64,000 bases of DNA, taken from the NCBI RefSeq assembly GCF_905475345.1, contig NC_066587.1, positions 10,159,070-10,223,069 of the forward strand, in the 5' to 3' direction. A program made the translations under genes and the position numbers. This document shows positions 11,383 through 22,263 of the stretch, piece after piece. The DNA is from Vespula vulgaris. Its lineage: Eukaryota > Arthropoda > Insecta > Hymenoptera > Vespidae. Numbering within the stretch: the stretch's first letter is position 1; each line of letters opens with the position of its first letter. Below the pieces are notes generated by a model. The model saw only the letters and a program-made list of their open reading frames with translations. It made no database searches and was not told the origin of the DNA.

Positions 11383-12393
11383 GACGCGCTCGCGTGTGCG
11401 AGCTCATCGCGTCCCGCGCTGGCGTGTGCAAGCTCACCGCTGCCCGCGCTGATGTGTGCGAGCTTACGGCGGCCCGCGCTGTAGTGTGCGAGCTCTCCGC
11501 GGCCCGCGCCGGCGTTTTTCGAGCTCACCGCGGTCCGTGCTCGCGTGCGCGAGCCCATCGCGGCCCGCGCCGGCGATTTCCGAGCTCACCGCGCCCCGCG
11601 CGCACTCGCGCGAACTCACCGCGCCCCGCGCCGTCGATTTCCGAGCTCACCGCGCCTCGCGCGTGCGCGCGTGAGCTCACCGCGGCCAGCGACGGCGTTT
11701 TTCAAGCTCACCGCGGCCCGCGGTGGCGTGTACGATCTCACCGCGGGCCGCGCTGGCGTGTGCGAGATCACCGCGGTCCCCGATCGCGTGCGCGAGCTCA
11801 CCGCGGCACGCGCCGGCGATTTCCGAGCTCACCGCGCCCCGCGCGCGCGCGCGAGTTCACCGCGGCCCACACTGGCGTTTATCGAGTTCAACGCGGCCCA
11901 CGCTCAGGTGTGCGGGCTCACCGCGGCACGCCCTCGCGTGTGCGAGCTCACCACGACCAACGCTGTCGTGTGCAAGCTCACCGCGGGCCGCGCTGGCGTG
12001 TGCGAGATCACCGCGGTCCCCGATCGCGTGCGCGAGCTCACCGCGGCACGCGCCGGCGATTTCCGAGCTCACCGCGCCCCGCGCGCGCGCGCGCGAGTTC
12101 ACCGCGGCCCACACTGGCGTTTATCGAGTTCACCGCGGCCCGCGCTCAGGTGTGCGAGCTCACCGCGGCCCGCGCTGGCTTGTGCGTTCTCACCGCGGTC
12201 CGCGCTCGCGCGCGAGAGCTCACCGCGGCCCGCGCCGGCGATTTCCGTGCTCACCATGAACCGCCCGCGTGCGCGCGAGCTCACCGCGGCCCGCGCCGGC
12301 GTTTTTCGAACTCACCGTGGCCCGCGCTCGCGTGTGCGATATCACCGCGGTCCGCGCTCGCGTGCGCGAGCTCACCGCGTCACGCGCCGGCGA

Positions 12394-13895
12394 TTTCCGA
12401 GCTCACCGCGCCCCGCGCGCGCTCGCGCGATATCATCGCGACCCGCGCCGGCGATTTCCGAGCTCACCGCGTCCCGCGCGCGCGCGCGCGAGCTAACCGC
12501 GGCCCGCGCTGGCTTGTGCGATCTCACAACGGCTCGCGCTCGCGTGTGCGACCTCTCCGCGGCCCGCGCCAGCGATTTCCGAGCTCAGCGCGCCCCGCGC
12601 GCGCTCGCGCGAGCTCATCGCGACCCGCGCCGGCGATTTCCGAGCTCACGGCGCCCCGCGCGCGCGCGCGCGAGCTCACCGCGGCCCGCGCCGGCATTTT
12701 CGAGTTCACCGCCGCTCGCGCTGGCGTGTGCGAGCTCACCGCGACCCGCACTGACGTTTATCGAGTTCACCGCGGCCCGCGCTCAGTTGTGCGGGCTCAC
12801 CGCGGCACGCCCTCGCGTGTGCGAGCTCACCACGACCAACGCTGTCGTGTGCGAGCTCACCGCGGGCCGCGCTGCCGTGTGCTAGCTCACCGCGGTCCGC
12901 GCTCGCCTGTGCGAGTTCACCGCGGCCCGCACCGGCGATTTCCGAGCTCACCGCGCCCCGCGCTCGCGCGCGCGAACTCACCGCGACCCGCACCGGCGAT
13001 GTCCGAGCTCACCGCGGCCGGCGCTGGCTTGTGCGATCTCACCGCGGTCCGCGCTCGCGCGCGCGAGCTCACCGCGGCCCGCGCCGGCGATTTCCGAGCT
13101 CACCGCGCCCCGCGCGTGCGCGCGTGAGCTCACCGCGGCCAGCGACGGCGTTTTTCATGCTCACCGCGGCCCGCGGTGGCGTGTACGATCTCACCGCGGG
13201 CCGCGCTGGCGTGTGCAAGCTCACCGCTGCCCGCGCTGTTGTGTGCGAGCTTACGGCGGCCCGCGCTGGAGTGTGCGAGCTCACCGCGCCCCGCGCGTGC
13301 GCGCGTGAGCTCACCGCGGCCAGCGACGGCGATTTCCGAGCTCACCGCGGCCCGCGGTGGCGTGTACGATCTCACCGCGGGCCGCGCTGGCGTGTGCAAG
13401 CTCACCGCGACCCGAATTGGCGTTTTTCGAGCTCACCGCGGCCCGCGCTCAGGTGTGCGGGCTCACCGCGGCTCGCGCTCGCGTGTGCTAGCTCACCACG
13501 GCCCGCGCTGGCGCTTTTCGAACTCACCGCGGCCCGCGCTCGCGTGTGCGAGCTCACCGCGGCCCGCGGTGGCGTGTACGATCTCACCGCGGCCCGCGCT
13601 GGCGTGTGCAAGCTCACCGCGGCCCGCGCTGTTGTGTGCGAGCTTACGGCGGCCCGCGCTGGAGTGTGCGAGCTCTCCGCGGCCCGCGCCGGCGTTTTTC
13701 GAGCTCACCGCGGCCCGCCCTCGCGTGTGCGAGCTCACAGCGGACGGCGCTTGCGTTTTTTGAGCTCACCGCGGCCCGCGCTCGCCTGTGCGAGTTCACC
13801 GCGGCCCGCACCGGCGATTTCCGAGCTCACCGCGCCCCGCGCTCGCGCGCGCGAACTCACCGCGACCCGCACCGGCGATGTCCGAGCTCACCGCG
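12394..13895. repeat. Block E, copy 1 (pairs with 20131-21968)
   Basis: This block matches 20131-21968 at offset 7737 in its first part and 8073 in its last part. The 336-bp difference equals eleven monomers (five of 30 bp and six of 31). The right end lies in TCCGAGCTCACCGCG at 13881-13895, after which the copies diverge completely (GCCCG here, TGCCG at 21969). Confidence 0.85.
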
Positions 13896-15787
13896 GCCCG
13901 CGCTGGCTTGTGCGATCTCACCGCGGTCCGCGCTCGCGCGCGCGAGCTCACCGCGGTCCGCGCTCGCGCGCGCGAGCTCACCGCGGCCCGCGCCGGCGAT
14001 TTCCGTGCTCACCATGAACCGCCCGCGTGCGCGAAAGCTCACCGCGGCCCGCGCCGGCGTTTTTCGAACTCACCGCGGCCCGCGCTCGCGTGTGCGAGCT
14101 CACAGCGGTCCGCGCTCGCGTGTGCGAGCTCACCGCGGTCCGCGCTGGCGTGTGCAAGCTCACTGCGGCCCGCGCTGTTGTGTGCGAGCTTACGGCGGCC
14201 CGCGCTGGAGTGTGCGAGCTCTCCGCGGCCCGCGCCGGCGTTTTTCGAGCTCACCGCGGCCCGCCCTCGCGTGTGCGAGCTCACCGCGGCCCGCGCCGGC
14301 GATTTCCGAGCTCACCGCGCCCCGCGCGCGCTCGCGCGAACTCACCGCGGCCCGCGCTCGCGTGTGCGAGCTCACCGCGGCCCGCGCTGGCGTGTGCAAG
14401 CTCACCGCTGCCCGCGCTGTTATGTGCGAGCTTACGGCGGCCCGCGCTGGAGTGTGCGAGCTCCCCGCGGCCCGCGCCAGCGATTTCCGAGCTCACCGCG
14501 CCCCGCGCGGGCGCGCACGAGCTCCCCGCGGCTCGCGCCGGCGATTTCCAAGCTCACCGCGGTCCGCGCTCGCGTACGCGTGCTCACCGCAGTCCGCGCC
14601 GGCGATTTCCGAGCTCACCGCGCCCAGCGCGCGCGCGCGCGAGCTTACCGCGGCCCGTGCCGGCGATTTCCGAGCTCACCGCGCCCCGCGCGCGCGCACG
14701 TGAGCTCACCGCGGCCAGCGACGGCGTTTTTCAAGCTCACCGCGGCCCGCGGTGGCGTGTACGATCTCACCGCGGGCCGCGCTGGCGTGTGCAAGCTCAC
14801 CGCGACCCGAATTGGCGTTTTTCGAGCTCACCGCGGCCCGCGCTCAGGTGTGCGGGCTCACCGCGGCTCGCGCTCGCGTGTGCTAGCTCACCACGGCCCG
14901 CGCTGGCGCTTTTCGAACTCACCGCGGCACGCGCTCGCCTGTGCGAGCTCACCGCGGCCCGCGGTGGCGTGTACGATCTCACCGCGGGCCGCGCTGGCGT
15001 GTGCAAGCTCACCGCGACCCGAATTGGCGTTTTTCGAGCTCACCGCGGCTCGCGCTGTCGTGTGGGATCTCACCGCGGCCCGCGCTCGCGTGTGCGAGCT
15101 CACCGCGGCCCGCGCTGGCATGTGCGAGCTCTCCGCGGCCCGCGCCGGCGTTTTTCGAGCTCACCGCGGCCCGCCCTCGCGTGTGCGAGCTCACAGCGGA
15201 CGGCGCTTGCGTTTTTTGAGCTCACCGCGGCCCGCGCTCGCCTGTGCGAGTTCACCGCGGCCCGCACCGGCGATTTCCGAGCTCACCGCGCCCCGCGCTC
15301 GCGCGCGCGAACTCACCGCGACCCGCACCGGCGATGTCCGAGCTCACCGCGGCCCGCGCTGGCTTGTGCGACCTCACCGCGGTCCGCGCTCGCGCGCGCG
15401 AGCTCACCGCGGTCCGCGCTCGCGCGCACGAGCTCACCGCGGCCCGCGCCGGCGATTTCCGTGCTCACCGCGCCCACGAGCGCGCGCGCGTGTTCACCGC
15501 GGCCCGCGCCAGCGATTTCCGAGCTCACCGCGCCCCGCGCGCGCGCGCGCGAGCTCACCGCGGCCCGCGCCGGCGATTTCCGAGATCACCGCGCCCCGCG
15601 CTCGCGCGCGCGAACTCACCGCGACCCGCACCGGCGATGTGCGAGCTCACCGCGGCCCGCGCTGGCTTGTGCGATCTCACCGCGGTCCGCGCTCGCGCGC
15701 GCGAGCTCACCGCGGCCCGCGCCGGCGATTTCCGTGCTCACCATGAACCGCCCGCGTGCGCGCGAGCTCACCGCGGCCCGCGCCGGC
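13801..15787. repeat. HOR unit F, copy 1 (pairs with 16318-18518)
   Basis: This unit matches 16318-18518 in three collinear pieces at offsets 2517, 2639 and 2731. The steps of 122 bp (four monomers, inserted near 17040) and 92 bp (three monomers, inserted near 18130) account for the length difference. Landmarks ATGAACCGCCCGCG at 14014 and 15743 correspond to 16531 and 18474. The copies lie almost end to end, so this is a tandem HOR of about 2.5 kb. Confidence 0.88.
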
Positions 15788-16317
15788 GTTTTTCGAACTC
15801 ACCGCGGCCCGCGCTCGCGTGTGCGAGCTCACAGCAGCCCGCGCTCGCGTGTGCGAGCTCACCGAGGTCCGCGCTGGCGTGTGCAAGCTCACCGCTGCCC
15901 GCGCTGTTGTGTGCGAGCTTACGGCGGCCCGCGCTGGAGTGTGCGAGCTCTCCGCGGCCCGCGCCGGCGTTTTTCGAGCTCACCGCGGTCCGCGCTCGCG
16001 TGCGCGAGCTCACCGCGGCCCGCGCAGGCGATTTCCGAGCTCACCGCGCCCCGCGCACGCTCGCGCGAACTCACCGCGTCCCGCGCTCGCGTGTGCGAGC
16101 TCACCGCGGCCCGCGCTGGCGTGTGCAAGCTCACCGCTGCCCGCGCTGTTGTGTGCGAGCTTACGGCGGCCCGCGCTTGAGTGTGCGAGCTCTCCGCGGC
16201 CCGCGGCGGCGTTTTTCGAGCTCACCGCGGTCCGCGCTCGAGAGCGCGAGCTCACCGCCGACCGCGCCGGCGATTTCCGAGCTCACGGCGCCCCGCGCGC
16301 GCTCGCGCAAGCTCCCC

Positions 16318-18518
16318 GCGGCCCGCACCGGCGATTTCCGAGCTCACCGCGCCCCGCGCTCGCGCGCGCGAACTCACCGCGACCCGCACCGGCGATGTCC
16401 GAGCTCACCGCGGCCCGCGCTGGCTTGTGCGATCTCACCGCGGTCCGCGCTCGCGCGCGCGAGCTCACCGCGGTCCGCGCTCGCGCGCGCGAGCTCACCG
16501 CGGCCCGCGCCGGCGATTTCCGTGCTCACCATGAACCGCCCGCGTGCGCGAAAGCTCACCGCGGCCCGCGCCGGCGTTTTTCGAACTCACCGCGGCCCGC
16601 GCTCGCGTGTGCGAGCTCACAGCGGTCCGCGCTCGCGTGTGCGAGCTCACCGCGGTCCGCGCTGGCGTGTGCAAGCTCACTGCGGCCCGCGCTGTTGTGT
16701 GCGAGCTTACGGCGGCCCGCGCTGGAGTGTGCGAGCTCTCCGCGGCCCGCGCCGGCGTTTTTCGAGCTCACCGCGGCCCGCCCTCGCGTGTGCGAGCTCA
16801 CCGCGGCCCGCGCCGGCGATTTCCGAGCTCACCGCGCCCCGCGCGCGCTCGCGCGAACTCACCGCGGCCCGCGCTCGCGTGTGCGAGCTCACCGCGGCCC
16901 GCGCTGGCGTGTGCAAGCTCACCGCTGCCCGCGCTGTTATGTGCGAGCTTACGGCGGCCCGCGCTGGAGTGTGCGAGCTCTCCGCGGCCCGCGGCGGCGT
17001 TTTTCGAGCTCACCGCGGTCCACGCTCGCGTGCACGAGCTCACCGCGGACCGCGCCGGCGATTTCTGAGTACACGGCGCCCCGCGCGCGCTCGCGCAAGC
17101 TCCCCGCGGCCCGCGCCAGCGATTTCCTAGCTCACCGCGCCCCGCGCGCGCGCGCACGAGCTCCCCGCGGCACGCGCCGGCGATTTCCAAGCTCACCGCG
17201 GTCCGCGCTCGCGTACGCGTGCTCACCGCAGTCCGCGCCGGCGATTTCCGAGCTCACCGCGCCCAGCGCGCGCGCGCGCGAGCTTACCGCGGCCCGTGCC
17301 GGCGATTTCCGAGCTCACCGCGCCCCGCGCGCGCGCGCGTGAGCTCACCGCGGCCAGCGACGGCGTTTTTCAAGCTCACCGCGGCCCGCGGTGGCGTGTA
17401 CGATCTCACCGCGGGCCGCGCTGGCGTGTGCAAGCTCACCGCGACCCGAATTGGCGTTTTTCGAGCTCACCGCGGCCCGCGCTCAGGTGTGCGGGCTCAC
17501 CGCGGCTCGCGCTCGCGTGTGCTAGCTCACCACGGCCCGCGCTGGCGCTTTTCGAACTCACCGCGGCACGCGCTCGCCTGTGCGAGCTCACCGCGGCCCG
17601 CGGTGGCGTGTACGATCTCACCGCGGGCCGCGCTGGCGTGTGCAAGCTCACCGCGACCCGAATTGGCGTTTTTCGAGCTCACCGCGGCTCGCGCTGTCGT
17701 GTGGGATCTCACCGCGGCCCGCGCTCGCGTGTGCGAGCTCACCGCGGCCCGCGCTCGCATGTGCGAGCTCTCCGCGGCCCGCGCCGGCGTTTTTCGAGCT
17801 CACCGCGGCCCGCCCTCGCGTGTGCGAGCTCACAGCGGACGGCGCTTGCGTTTTTTGAGCTCACCGCGGCCCGCGCTCGCCTGTGCGAGTTCACCGCGGC
17901 CCGCACCGGCGATTTCCGAGCTCACCGCGCCCCGCGCTCGCGCGCGCGAACTCACCGCGACCCGCACCGGCGATGTCCGAGCTCACCGCGGCCCGCGCTG
18001 GCTTGTGCGACCTCACCGCGGTCCGCGCTCGCGCGCGCGAGCTCACCGCGGTCCGCGCTCGCGCGCACGAGCTCACCGCGGCCCGCGCCGGCGATTTCCG
18101 TGCTCACCGCGCCCACGAGCGCGCGCGCGAGATCACCGCGACCCGCGCCGGCGATTTCCGAGCTCACCGCGTCCCGCGCCAGCGATTTCCAAGCTCACCG
18201 CGCCCCGCGCGCGCATGTGCGTGTTCACCGCGGCCCGCGCCAGCGATTTCCGAGCTCACCGCGCCCCGCGCGCGCGCGCGCGAGCTCACCGCGGCCCGCG
18301 CCGGCGATTTCCGAGATCACCGCGCCCCGCGCTCGCGCGCGCGAACTCACCGCGACCCGCACCGGCGATGTGCGAGCTCACCGCGGCCCGCGCTGGCTTG
18401 TGCGATCTCACCGCGGTCCGCGCTCGCGCGCGCGAGCTCACCGCGGCCCGCGCCGGCGATTTCCGTGCTCACCATGAACCGCCCGCGTGCGCGCGAGCTC
18501 ACCGCGGCCCGCGCCGGC
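16318..18518. repeat. HOR unit F, copy 2 (pairs with 13801-15787)
   Basis: This is the second copy, longer by seven monomers. It begins after a CTCCCCGCG monomer border at 16318 and ends where CGCCGGCGATTTCC replaces CGCCGGCGTTTTTC. A further 130-bp piece of it (18112-18240) is repeated at offset 426 (18538-18666) and again 30 kb away near 48830-48950. Confidence 0.88.
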
Positions 18519-20130
18519 GATTTCCGAGCTCACCGCGCCCACGAGCGCGCGCGCGAGATCACCGCGACCCGCGCCGGCGATTTCCGAGCTCACCGCGTCC
18601 CGCGCCAGCGATTTCCAAGCTCACCGCGCCCCGCGCGCGCATGTGCGTGTTCACCGCGGCCCGCGCCAGCGATTTCCGAGCTCACCGCACCCCGCGCGCG
18701 CGCGCGCGAGCTCACCGCGGCCCGCGCCGGCGATTTGCGAGCTCACCGCGCCCCGCGCCGGCGATTTCCGAGATCACCGCGCCCCGCGCGCGCGCGCGCG
18801 AGTTCACCACGTCCCGCGCGCGCGCGCGCGAGCTCACCGCGGTCCGCGCTCGCGTGCGCGAGCTCACCGCGGCCCGCGTCGGGGATTTCCGAGCTCACCG
18901 CGCCCCGCGCCGGCGATTTCCGAGATCACCGCGCCCCGCGCGCGCGCGCGCGAGCTCTCCGCGGCCCGCGCCGGCGATGTCCGAGCTCACCGAGGCCCGC
19001 GCTGGCCTTTATCGAGTTCACCGCGGCCCGCGCTCAGGTGTGCGGGCTCGCCGCGACACGCCCTCGCGTGTGCGAGCTCACCACGACCAACGCTGTCGTG
19101 TGCGAGCTCACCGCGGGCCGCGCTGGCGTGTGCTAGCTCACCGCGGTCCGCGCTCGCCTGTGCGAGTTCACCGCGACCCGCACCGGCGATGTCCGAGCTC
19201 ACCGAGGCCCGCGCTGGCTTGTGCGATCTCACCGCGGTCCGCGCTCGCGCGCGCAAGCTCACCGCGGCCCGCGCTGGCGTGTGCAAGCTCATCGCTGCCC
19301 GCGCTCTTGTGTGCGAGCTTACGGCGGCCCGCGCTGGAGTGTGCGAGCTCTCCGCGGCCCGCGCCGGCGATTTCCGAGCTCAACGCTCCCAGCGCGCGTG
19401 CGCGCGAGCTTATCGCGGCCCGCGCCGGCGATTTCCGAGTTCACCGCGCCCCGCGCGCGCGCGCGTGAGCTCACCGCGGCCAGCGACGGCGTTTTTCAAG
19501 CTCACCGCGGCCCGCGGTGGCGTGTACGATCTCACAGCGGCCCGCGCTCGCGTGTGCGAGCTCACCGCGGCCCGCGCTGGCGTGTGCAAGCTCACCATGG
19601 CACGCTCGGTCGTGTGCGAGGTTACGGCGGCCCGCGCTGGAGTGTGCGAGTTCATCGCGGCCCGCACCGGCGATTTCCGAGCTCACCGCTCCCCGCGCTC
19701 GCGCGCTCGAACTCACCACGACCCGCACCGGCGATGTCCGAGCTCACCGCGGCCCGCGCTGGCTTGTGCGATCTCACCGCGGTCCGCGCGCGCGCGCGCG
19801 AGCTCACCGCGGCCCGCGCCGGCGATTTCCGAGCTCACCGCGGCCCGCGCTCGCGTGTGCGAGCTCACCGCGGCCCGCGCTCGCGTGTGCGAGCTCACAC
19901 CGGTCGGCGCCGGCGATTTCCTAGCTCACCGCGCCCCGCGCGCGCGCGCGCGTGCTCCCCGCGGCCCGCGCCAGTGATTTCCGAGCTCACCGCGCCCCGA
20001 GCGCGCGCGCACGAGCTCCCCGCGGCTCGCGCCGGCGATTTCCAAGCTCAACGCGGTCCGCGCTCGCGCACGCGAGCTCACCGCGGCCCGCGCCGGCGAT
20101 TTCCGAGCTCACCGCGGCCCGCGCCGGTGA

Positions 20131-21968
20131 TTTCCGAGCTCACCGCGCCCCGCGCGCGCTCGCGCGATATCATCGCGACCCGCGCCGGCGATTTCCGAGC
20201 TCACCGCGTCCCGCGCGCGCGCGCGCGAGCTAACCGCGGCCCGCGCTGGCTTGTGCGATCTCACAACGGCTCGCGCTCGCGTGTGCGACCTCTCCGCGGC
20301 CCGCGCCAGCGATTTCCGAGCTCAGCGCGCCCCGCGCGCGCTCGCGCGAGCTCATCGCGACCCGCGCCGGCGATTTCCGAGCTCACGGCGCCCCGCGCGC
20401 GCGCGCGCGAGCTCTCCGCGGCCCGCGCCGGCATTTTCGAGCTCACCGCCGCTCGCGCTGGCGTGTGCGAGCTCACCGCGACCCGCACTGGCGTTTATCG
20501 AGTTCACCGCGGCCCGCGCTCAGTTGTGCGGGCTCACCGCGGCACGCCCTCGCGTGTGCGAGCTCACCACGACCAACGCTGTCGTGTGCGAGCTCACCGC
20601 GGGCCGCGCTGCCGTGTGCTAGCTCACCGCGGTCCGCGCTCGCCTGTGCGAGTTCACCGCGGCCCGCACCGGCGATTTCCGAGCTCACCGCGCCCCGCGC
20701 TCGCGCGCGCGAACTCACCGCGACCCGCACCGGCGATGTCCGAGCTCACCGCGGCCCGCGCTGGCTTGTGCGATCTCACCGCGGTCCGCGCTCGCGCGCG
20801 CGAGCTCACCGCGGCCCGCGCCGGCGATTTCCGAGCTCACCGCGCCCCGCGCGTGCGCGCGTGAGCTCACCGCGGCCAGCGACGGCGTTTTTCATGCTCA
20901 CCGTGGCCCGCGGTGGCGTGTACGATCTCACCGCGGGCCGCGCTGGCGTGTGCAAGCTCACCGCTGCCCGCGCTGTTGTGTGCGAGCTTACGGCGGCCCG
21001 CGCTGGAGTGTGCGAGCTCTCCGCGTCCCGCGGCGGCGTTTTTCGAGCTCACCGCGGTCCGCGCTCGCGTGCGCGAGCTCACCGCCGACCGCGCCGGCGA
21101 TTTCTGAGCTCACGGCGCCCCGCGCGCGCTCGCGCAAGCTCCCCGCGGCCCGCGCCAGCGATTTTCGAGCTCACCGCTCCCCGCGCGCGCGTGCACGAGC
21201 TCCCCGCGGCTCGCGCCGGCGATTTCCAAGCTCACCGCGGTCCGCGCTCGCGTACGCGAGCTCACCGCAGCCCGCGCCGGCGATTTCCGAGCTCACCGCG
21301 CCCAGCGCGCGCGCGCGCGAGCTTATTGCGGCCCGCGCCGGCGATTTCCGAGCTCACCGCGCCCCGCGCGCGCGCGCGTGAGCTCACCGCGGCCAGCGAC
21401 GGCGATTTCCGAGCTCACCGTGGCCCGCGGTGGCGTGTACGATCTCACCGCGGGCCGCGCTGGCGTGTGCAAGCTCACCGCGACCCGAATTGGCGTTTTT
21501 CGAGCTCACCGCGGCCCGCGCTCAGGTGTGCGGGCTCACCGCGGCTCGCGCTCGCGTGTGCTAGCTCACCACGGCCCGCGCTGGCGCTTTTCGAACTCAC
21601 CGCGGCCCGCACTCGCGTGTGCGAGCTCACCGCGGCCCGCGGTGGCGTGTACGATCTCACCGCGGCCCGCGCTGGCGTGTGCAAGCTCACCGCGGCCCGC
21701 GCTCTTGTGTGCGAGCTTACGGCGGCCCGCGCTGGAGTGTGCGAGCTCTCCGCGGCCCGCGCCGGCGTTTTTCGAGCTCACCGCGGCCCGCCCTCGCGTG
21801 TGCGAGCTCACAGCGGACGGCGCTTGCGTTTTTTGAGCTCACCGCGGCCCGCGCTCGCCTGTGCGAGTTCACCGCGGCCCGCACCGGCGATTTCCGAGCT
21901 CACCGCGCCCCGCGCTCGCGCGCGCGAACTCACCGCGACCCGCACCGGCGATGTCCGAGCTCACCGCG
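20131..21968. repeat. Block E, copy 2 (pairs with 12394-13895)
   Basis: This is the later, eleven-monomer-longer copy. Its right end overlaps the left end of block G (21955), so the two homologies meet inside one 14-15 bp stretch. That is the appearance of a recombination junction; see the findings. Confidence 0.85.
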
Positions 21969-22245
21969 TGCCGCGCGCGCGCGCGCGAGCTAACCGCGGC
22001 TCGCGCTGGCGTGTGCGAGCTTACCACGGCCAACGCTGTCGTGTGCGAGCTCACCGCGGCCCGCGCCGGCGATTTCCAAGCTCACCGCGCCCCGCGCGCG
22101 CATGTGCGTGTTCACCGCGGCCCGCGCCAGCGATTTCCGAGCTCACCGCATCCCGCGCGCGCGCGCGCGAGCTCACCGCGGCCCGCGCCGGCGATTTCCG
22201 AGCTCACCGCGCCCCGCGCCGGCGATTTCCGAGATCATCGCGCCC

Positions 22246-22263
22246 CGCGCGCGCGCGCGCGCG
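22246..22263. repeat. Alternating (CG)9 tract
   Basis: Eighteen bases of uninterrupted CG alternation. Equivalent 18-bp tracts lie at 25978-25995, 29277-29294, 30768-30785 and 34500-34517, and most alternating-CG monomers carry about 16 bp (for example 517-532). Alternating CG is the classic Z-DNA-prone sequence under negative supercoiling. Here the tract is part of the repeat and shows 2-bp length changes between duplicates. Confidence 0.85.

Larger units (their letters stand above)
9200..11560. repeat. Satellite domain 2, 816/906-bp HOR zone
   Basis: A new signature starts here: a GTGTGCAAG monomer, then a CTCACCGCTGCCCGCGCTGTT monomer in which GTTGTGTGCGAG leads into CTTACGGCGG, then one ending AGTGTGCGAGCTCTCC. 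This group is reused up to about 37 kb. The zone is the most regular part of the window and consists of the HOR copies listed below. Its borders are judged from the first and last dense occurrences and are approximate. Confidence 0.8.
11560..21954. repeat. Satellite domain 3, alternating-CG and GATTTCC monomers
   Basis: Monomers ending CGCGCGCGCGAG and 31-bp GATTTCCGAG monomers become common here. GGTGGCGTGTACGATC, GAATTGGCG and CCACACTGGCGTTTATCG variants serve as local landmarks. Two large duplicated systems occupy most of the domain: a 2.5-2.7 kb tandem HOR (13801/16318) and a 7.7-8.1 kb spaced pair (12394/20131). I see nothing gene-like in any gap between these blocks. Confidence 0.78.

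Noticed and set aside
9356..18487. ATGAACCGCCCGCG as a conserved start codon of a small gene family (9356, 10172, 11078, 12256, 14014, 15743, 16531, 18474)
   Set aside because: It is one diverged monomer carried along in HOR copies. Related copies near 23242 and 31764 read GCGAACCGCCCGCG, without the ATG, and the downstream frame is plain repeat.
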